DNA from: Porphyrobacter sp.
Lineage (GTDB): Bacteria; Pseudomonadota; Alphaproteobacteria; Sphingomonadales; Sphingomonadaceae
Reading direction: 5' to 3'
Assembly: GCA_018991295.1 (NCBI GenBank)
Contig: JAGKSZ010000164.1
Location: forward strand, 1 to 10,388
Length of the DNA stretch: 10,388 nucleotides
The notes beneath the pieces are model-generated. The model did no database searches. It was given only the letters and a program-made list of their open reading frames with translations, and was not told where the DNA came from. Position 1 is the stretch's first letter. Each line of letters starts with the position of its first letter. Shown here in pieces: positions 7,341 through 10,388 of this stretch. The translations under genes were made by a program, and so were the position numbers.

Positions 7341-7795
7341 CGATTGCGCTGGCCGACCTTGCGGACCCGCGGGTGCAGGCGCTGATTGCTTTCCACCAGC
7401 GCGCCATGATCGAAGGCTCGCCGCCGGGCCTCAGCTTCGCGCTCGACCTGTCGGGCCTTCGGGCCGAGGGGGTGACGGTTTGGGCCGCCGAAGTCGAAGG
7501 GCAAATTGCCGCCGTGGGCGCGATGAAGCGGCTCGATGCCACCACTGCCGAAGTAAAGTCGATGCGCACGCACCCCGATTTTCTGCGCCGGGGTCTTGCT
7601 GCGGCGATGCTGGAGGCCATCATCGCCCATGCCCGTGCCGAGGGGCTATGCCGCCTCAGTCTTGAAACCGGCACCGGCCCTGCGTTTGAACCGGCCCTCG
7701 CCCTTTACCGGCGACGCGGCTTTGCAAACGGCCCGGCCTTTGCCGATTATGCGCTGACCGACTTCAACCAGTGCCTCCATATGGCGCTGGAATAG
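7337..7795 (+). CDS. GNAT family N-acetyltransferase
   Basis: This is a 152-residue single-domain GNAT protein, expected to move an acetyl group from acetyl-CoA to an unknown amine. The fold can be followed: beta strands around VTVWAAEVEGQIAAVGAMK (46-64), then motif A beginning VKSMRTHPDFLRRGLAAAML (73-92). The pyrophosphate-binding loop is RRGLAA at 84-89. Motif B contains ALYRRRGF at 122-129, including the usual family tyrosine (Tyr124). It resembles the YsnE-like group of putative acetyltransferases, but no substrate is assigned. The GTG start overlaps the aroB stop as GTGA (7337-7340), so translation is probably coupled to aroB. Its stop is 4 bp from the stop of the convergent gene. Confidence 0.88.
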   Translation: MTIALADLADPRVQALIAFHQRAMIEGSPPGLSFALDLSGLRAEGVTVWAAEVEGQIAAVGAMKRLDATTAEVKSMRTHPDFLRRGLAAAMLEAIIAHARAEGLCRLSLETGTGPAFEPALALYRRRGFANGPAFADYALTDFNQCLHMALE

Positions 7796-7799
7796 CCGA

Positions 7800-8084
7800 T
7801 CAGTGAGCCGGGCGGCTCGGCAGTTTGGCGACATTGCCGAGCGGTTCAGTGCCGCCACGCGACGCCTTCATCGCCGCTTCTTCCTCCAGCATTGCATCAT
7901 GCTCGGCAAACAGCCGCTCAATCTCGGCGCGGCGTTCGAGCAGCATATAGGCAATGCCCGGCGCAAGGCTTTCGCCCTCACCGATCTGCCCCAGCAAAGC
8001 CGCCAGATCGCTGACTGTGGCATCGCGCGCGGTCTTGAAGAAATGGCCCTTCCGGTCGAAGAACCCGGTGCCTGTGTGTGCCAT
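7800..8084 (-). CDS. Conserved-looking small hypothetical protein
   Basis: This is a 94-residue soluble protein of unknown function. It has no signal peptide or membrane span. The N-terminal half (FFDRKGHFFKTARDATVSDL, 7-26) looks like a small compact domain. It is followed by a Gly-containing turn (GQIGEGESLAPGI) and a charged helix (about 44-72, LLERRAEIERLFAEHDAMLEEE) that could be a coiled coil. The tail is polar and probably disordered. I recall similar short proteins in sphingomonad genomes but can name no family. The ATG at 8084 is preferred over the TTG two codons upstream, because GGAGG lies 8 bases before the ATG but only 2 bases before the TTG. It runs leftward, convergent to the GNAT gene. 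Confidence 0.78.
   Translation of the reverse strand: MAHTGTGFFDRKGHFFKTARDATVSDLAALLGQIGEGESLAPGIAYMLLERRAEIERLFAEHDAMLEEEAAMKASRGGTEPLGNVAKLPSRPAH
7815..7842 (+). terminator. Possible 3'-end hairpin of the aroK-aroB-GNAT transcript
   Basis: A perfect 8-bp stem, GCTCGGCA (7815-7822) with TGCCGAGC (7835-7842), encloses a 12-base loop 20 bases after the GNAT stop codon. No T run follows, so it is not a standard intrinsic terminator. It also lies inside the coding sequence of the convergent 94-residue protein, so codon constraint may explain it. It could stabilise a 3' end after Rho-dependent termination. Confidence 0.25.
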
Positions 8085-8091
8085 GATCAAA

Positions 8092-8098
8092 TCCTCCC
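8092..8098 (-). promoter_or_regulatory. Strong ribosome binding site of the 94-aa protein gene
   Basis: On the minus strand GGGAGGA (8098-8092) leaves 8 bases between GGAGG and the ATG at 8084. It is the best Shine-Dalgarno match in the window and decides the start codon. The other genes here have weak or no match. Confidence 0.8.
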
Positions 8099-8217
8099 AC
8101 GAGATTTAATCCACGAGACGCAGGGGATACCGCGACTCGGCAAGCACAGAATTTCTCAAAGCGGCCCCGGTAGGACAGACCCTCGTCCGATTTATCGTCG
8201 GAAATCATCAGTCTGGC

Positions 8218-8239
8218 GCAAAACTACAACAGATTTTGC
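8218..8239. repeat. Dyad GCAAAA-N10-TTTTGC
   Basis: A perfect 6-bp inverted repeat, GCAAAA (8218-8223) and TTTTGC (8234-8239), is separated by 10 bases. The 16-bp centre spacing and the position about 135-155 bp upstream of the leftward small gene would suit a dimeric regulator. A chance AT-rich dyad is also possible. Confidence 0.35.
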
Positions 8240-8305
8240 AAGAAAATTACCGCACCGCGCAGCTTTGCATCGAATTGACGCGAAAGACGCCTGCCATCGC
8301 AGCGC

Positions 8306-8403
8306 GGTCAAGAGCGGGTTAGTGGTGGTCTGCAAGGGGTCGAGAAGGGGTCTGGCAAGGGTCGACGAGGGGTCTGGCGGGGGTCAAGACCGGGTCTGGA
8401 AGG
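8306..8403. repeat. 11-bp periodic GGTC tandem repeat array
   Basis: GGTC recurs on the plus strand at 8327, 8338, 8349, 8360, 8371, 8382 and 8393, that is seven times at exactly 11-bp spacing. A further GGTC at 8306 and GGTT at 8317 extend the pattern to the left, and a GGCC at 8403 extends it to the right. Units alternate between GGTCTG-type (8327, 8349, 8371, 8393) and GGTCGA or GGTCAA-type (8338, 8360, 8382). The higher-order unit is therefore 22 bp, with about 3.5 copies. The remaining positions of each unit are mostly purine (AAGG, GAGG). As 11 is not a multiple of three and the array lies between genes, it is not a coding repeat in any simple way. Confidence 0.88.
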
Positions 8404-8526
8404 GCCTGAAATCGGCAAATTTGTCGGAATTGCCCAGCGCGGTTCCTATTTCCGGGCCGCCCCTTGCGCAAAAGCACCTGTTTTGGGCCGTTTTGCCACC
8501 GTGCCGCGCCGTTTGGCTGTAGGAAA

Positions 8527-8562
8527 GTGCGCAGGGGCTTTACCCGCAAAACCCTTGCGCAC
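8527..8562 (-). terminator. Probable terminator hairpin after pccA
   Basis: Seven bases after the pccA stop, the minus strand can form an 11-position stem: GTGCGCAAGGG (8562-8552) with CCCCTGCGCAC (8537-8527). There is one A-C mismatch and a 14-base loop. The following bases are TTTCCT, a short and interrupted T tract, so it may be a weak intrinsic terminator or a 3'-end stabilising hairpin. Confidence 0.5.
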
Positions 8563-8568
8563 CTTGCC

Positions 8569-10388
8569 TTATTCCAGCTCCAGGATCACCGCATCGACCG
8601 CAAGGCTCTCGCCCTCGGCGGCGTTGATCTTCGCGATCACGCCTTCCTTTTCGGCGCGCAGGATGTTCTCCATCTTCATCGCCTCCACGGTCGCCAGCGG
8701 CTGGCCGGGCTGCACGGTATCGCCTTGCGCCACGTGGAGCTTCACCAGCATCCCGGGCATCGGGCAGATCAAGAGGCGCGACAGATCCGGCGGCACCTTT
8801 TCGAGCATGAGCGATTCGTGCCGCGCCAGCCGCTGCGGGATTGCCAGTGCCACATGCGCAGCGCCCCGTGTGGTCACCTTCCACTGGTTGCCCTGCCGCT
8901 CGACGATCAGGCCAAGCTTGTGCTCCGGACCCTCGCCAACCTTGCCGCACGCCTCGGCCTGCACCATGCCGGGGCGCCATGTGCAAGTACCCTCGACCAA
9001 GACGCCATCGACGAGGGCGTGACCCTCACCCAGCACCACTGCAAAGCGTTCGTCACCCAGCTTGACCAGCCACTCAGAGGTCACCGGCAGGGGGCCATCT
9101 AGCTGTCCGGAAATGCGGCGCGCGCGGCTTTGCAGGGTGAATTCATTGCCCGCACAAACGGCCGCCAAAATGCGCTTCACATCATCCGAGGTCGCCGCGC
9201 CGTGAAAGCCTTCGGGATATTCCTCGGCAATGAAACCCGTGGTCAGCTCGCCTGAGCGGAAGCGCGGGTGCTGCATGATCGCGCTGAGGAAATCGACATT
9301 GTGGCCGAGGCCCTTGATGCGGAACTTGTCGAGCGCCTCGATCTGCAAGTCCGCCGCTTCATCACGCGTCGGCGCCCAGGTGATGAGCTTGGCGATCATC
9401 GGGTCGTAGAACAGCGAGACCTCGCCGCCCTCATAGACCCCGTCATCGACCCGCACCGAGCCGCTGCCACGCGCCACGCCCCGGCGCGCCTTGCCCGCCA
9501 CGGTCTCATCCTCGCTCCAGCCGGGGAGCGGGGGTGCGTAATGCACCAGCCGCCCGGTTGAGGGCAGGAACCCGCGATAGGGGTCTTCGGCATAGACGCG
9601 GTTTTCGATCGCCCAGCCGTCGATCCCGATATCGTCCTGCGTCATCGACAGCTTTTCGCCCGCCGCGACACGGATCATCTGTTCGACAAGGTCGATGCCG
9701 GTGATTGCTTCGGTGACAGGGTGTTCGACCTGAAGCCGGGTGTTCATTTCGAGGAAGTAGAAGCTCTCCCCCGTCGGGTCCGCGCCGCTGACGATCAGTT
9801 CCACGGTGCCCGCAGAGTAATACCCCACGGCGCGTGCAAGGGCGACGCATTGCTCGCCCATCGCCTTGCGCATCTTGGGCGTGACAAAAGGCGACGGCGC
9901 TTCTTCGACCACCTTCTGGTGGCGGCGCTGGATCGAGCATTCGCGCTCGTTCAAGTAAAGGATATTGCCGTGCTGGTCGCCGAGGATCTGGATTTCGATG
10001 TGGCGCGGATTGAGGATGAACTTCTCGATGAACACGCGGTCATCGCCGAAGGAGTTCAGCCCTTCGCGCTTCACGCTTTCAAAGCCCTCGCGCACGTCGG
10101 CCTCGTTGTAAGCAAGGCGCATCCCCTTGCCCCCGCCACCGGCGCTGGCCTTCATCATCACCGGATAGCCGATCTCGTTCGAGATGCGCACCGCGTGTTC
10201 GGTATCCTCAATCTCGCCAACGAAGCCTGGGACGACATTGACGCCCGCTTCCTTGGCGAGCTTCTTGGACTCGATCTTGTCGCCCATCGCGGCAATCGCG
10301 CCCACGGGAGGCCCGATGAAGGCGATGTTCTCTTTCGCCAGCGCCTCGGCAAAGGAGGTGCGTTCTGACAGGAAGCCGTAGCCCGGAT
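8569..10388 (-). CDS. pccA: Propionyl-CoA carboxylase alpha chain (5' end outside the window)
   Basis: PccA carries biotin carboxylase and biotin carrier functions. It charges biotin with CO2 from bicarbonate using ATP, for PccB to form methylmalonyl-CoA from propionyl-CoA. The 605 visible residues begin inside the biotin carboxylase domain at (H)PGYGFLSE, so roughly 80 N-terminal residues are missing. The ATP-grasp loop KASAGGGGKGMR is near 10152-10117, and the signature EMNTRLQVEHPVTE is at 9750-9709. A BT-type linker domain follows, then the carrier domain (CPMPGM, then EAMKM). The biotinylated lysine codon is 8676-8674, 34 residues from the C-terminus as usual. The BT region and the LMLEKV segment match the human PCCA layout as I remember it better than MccA or stand-alone AccC. 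A segment near 9522-9457 is longer than in the human enzyme. The PccB gene is not in the window. Confidence 0.95.
   Translation of the reverse strand, partial: PGYGFLSERTSFAEALAKENIAFIGPPVGAIAAMGDKIESKKLAKEAGVNVVPGFVGEIEDTEHAVRISNEIGYPVMMKASAGGGGKGMRLAYNEADVREGFESVKREGLNSFGDDRVFIEKFILNPRHIEIQILGDQHGNILYLNERECSIQRRHQKVVEEAPSPFVTPKMRKAMGEQCVALARAVGYYSAGTVELIVSGADPTGESFYFLEMNTRLQVEHPVTEAITGIDLVEQMIRVAAGEKLSMTQDDIGIDGWAIENRVYAEDPYRGFLPSTGRLVHYAPPLPGWSEDETVAGKARRGVARGSGSVRVDDGVYEGGEVSLFYDPMIAKLITWAPTRDEAADLQIEALDKFRIKGLGHNVDFLSAIMQHPRFRSGELTTGFIAEEYPEGFHGAATSDDVKRILAAVCAGNEFTLQSRARRISGQLDGPLPVTSEWLVKLGDERFAVVLGEGHALVDGVLVEGTCTWRPGMVQAEACGKVGEGPEHKLGLIVERQGNQWKVTTRGAAHVALAIPQRLARHESLMLEKVPPDLSRLLICPMPGMLVKLHVAQGDTVQPGQPLATVEAMKMENILRAEKEGVIAKINAAEGESLAVDAVILELE

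Larger units (their letters stand above)
8085..8568. other. Intergenic region between pccA and the 94-aa protein gene
   Basis: This 484-bp stretch carries no convincing gene. Its left part (about 8100-8280) is less GC-rich than the surroundings and should hold the promoter of the leftward small gene. I could not find a clear -35/-10 pair there. It contains a dyad at 8218-8239 and a short hairpin around TTTATCG (8186-8202). The middle holds the 11-bp GGTC repeat array. From about 8403 to 8459 there is a loose inverted repeat (GGCCTGAAATCGG against the complement of CCTATTTCCGGGCC). The right end holds the pccA terminator candidate. A structured small RNA cannot be excluded. Confidence 0.6.

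Noticed and set aside
8306..8403. CRISPR array.
   Set aside because: The repeat unit is 11 bp with no spacers of CRISPR length and no cas genes nearby.
7803..8522. Rightward 239-codon open frame across the 94-aa gene and the intergenic region.
   Set aside because: Half is antisense to the 94-aa gene and the rest crosses the repeat array. There is no domain, and composition is unlike the neighbouring genes.
8319..8549. Leftward 76-codon open frame after pccA, whose C-terminal part reads as an 11-residue Pro-rich repeat.
   Set aside because: It begins with TTG and has a basic, unprotein-like composition. Its repeat is only the by-product of three 11-bp DNA units making 33 bp. The opposite strand also gives open frames here.

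Overview
The window is GC-rich, densely packed bacterial chromosome. It is most consistent with an alphaproteobacterium of the order Sphingomonadales, probably Erythrobacteraceae-like. I base that on remembered protein resemblance (AccA, XerD, PccA), on the xerD / aroK-aroB neighbourhood, and on two small hypothetical proteins that look sphingomonad-type. No search was run. There are no rRNA or tRNA genes, transposases, phage genes or CRISPR arrays, so this is mainly core genome.

Layout, left to right. A bidirectional intrinsic terminator (about 21-57) closes a leftward (minus-strand) gene string. Read in its own 5'-to-3' direction, that string is: a 63-aa single-pass membrane protein (5623-5432), a 639-aa exported or membrane-anchored protein of unknown function (5432-3513), xerD (3505-2618), accA (2608-1664), and, after a 100-bp gap, a lipoprotein M48 metalloprotease with a C-terminal LysM domain (1563-85). 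The first four genes are separated by -1, 7 and 9 bp and look like one transcription unit.

Divergent to it, across only 38 bp, runs the rightward shikimate unit: aroK (5662-6231), aroB (6222-7340) and a GNAT acetyltransferase (7337-7795). These overlap by 10 and 4 bp. AroB makes 3-dehydroquinate and AroK phosphorylates shikimate, two steps towards chorismate and the aromatic amino acids. The GNAT gene is coupled to them by position, but its substrate is unknown.

The GNAT gene runs tail to tail, 4 bp apart, into a leftward 94-aa hypothetical gene (8084-7800) with a strong ribosome binding site. Next comes the only real intergenic space, 8085-8568. It holds a strictly 11-bp-periodic GGTC repeat array (core 8327-8403), a dyad and a probable terminator hairpin. 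The right end is the 3' nine-tenths or so of pccA (propionyl-CoA carboxylase alpha chain, leftward), cut by the window edge.

I see no obvious new multi-gene system. The points most worth a second look are the 11-bp repeat array and the coupled small-membrane-protein plus 639-aa-protein pair inserted between xerD and aroK.
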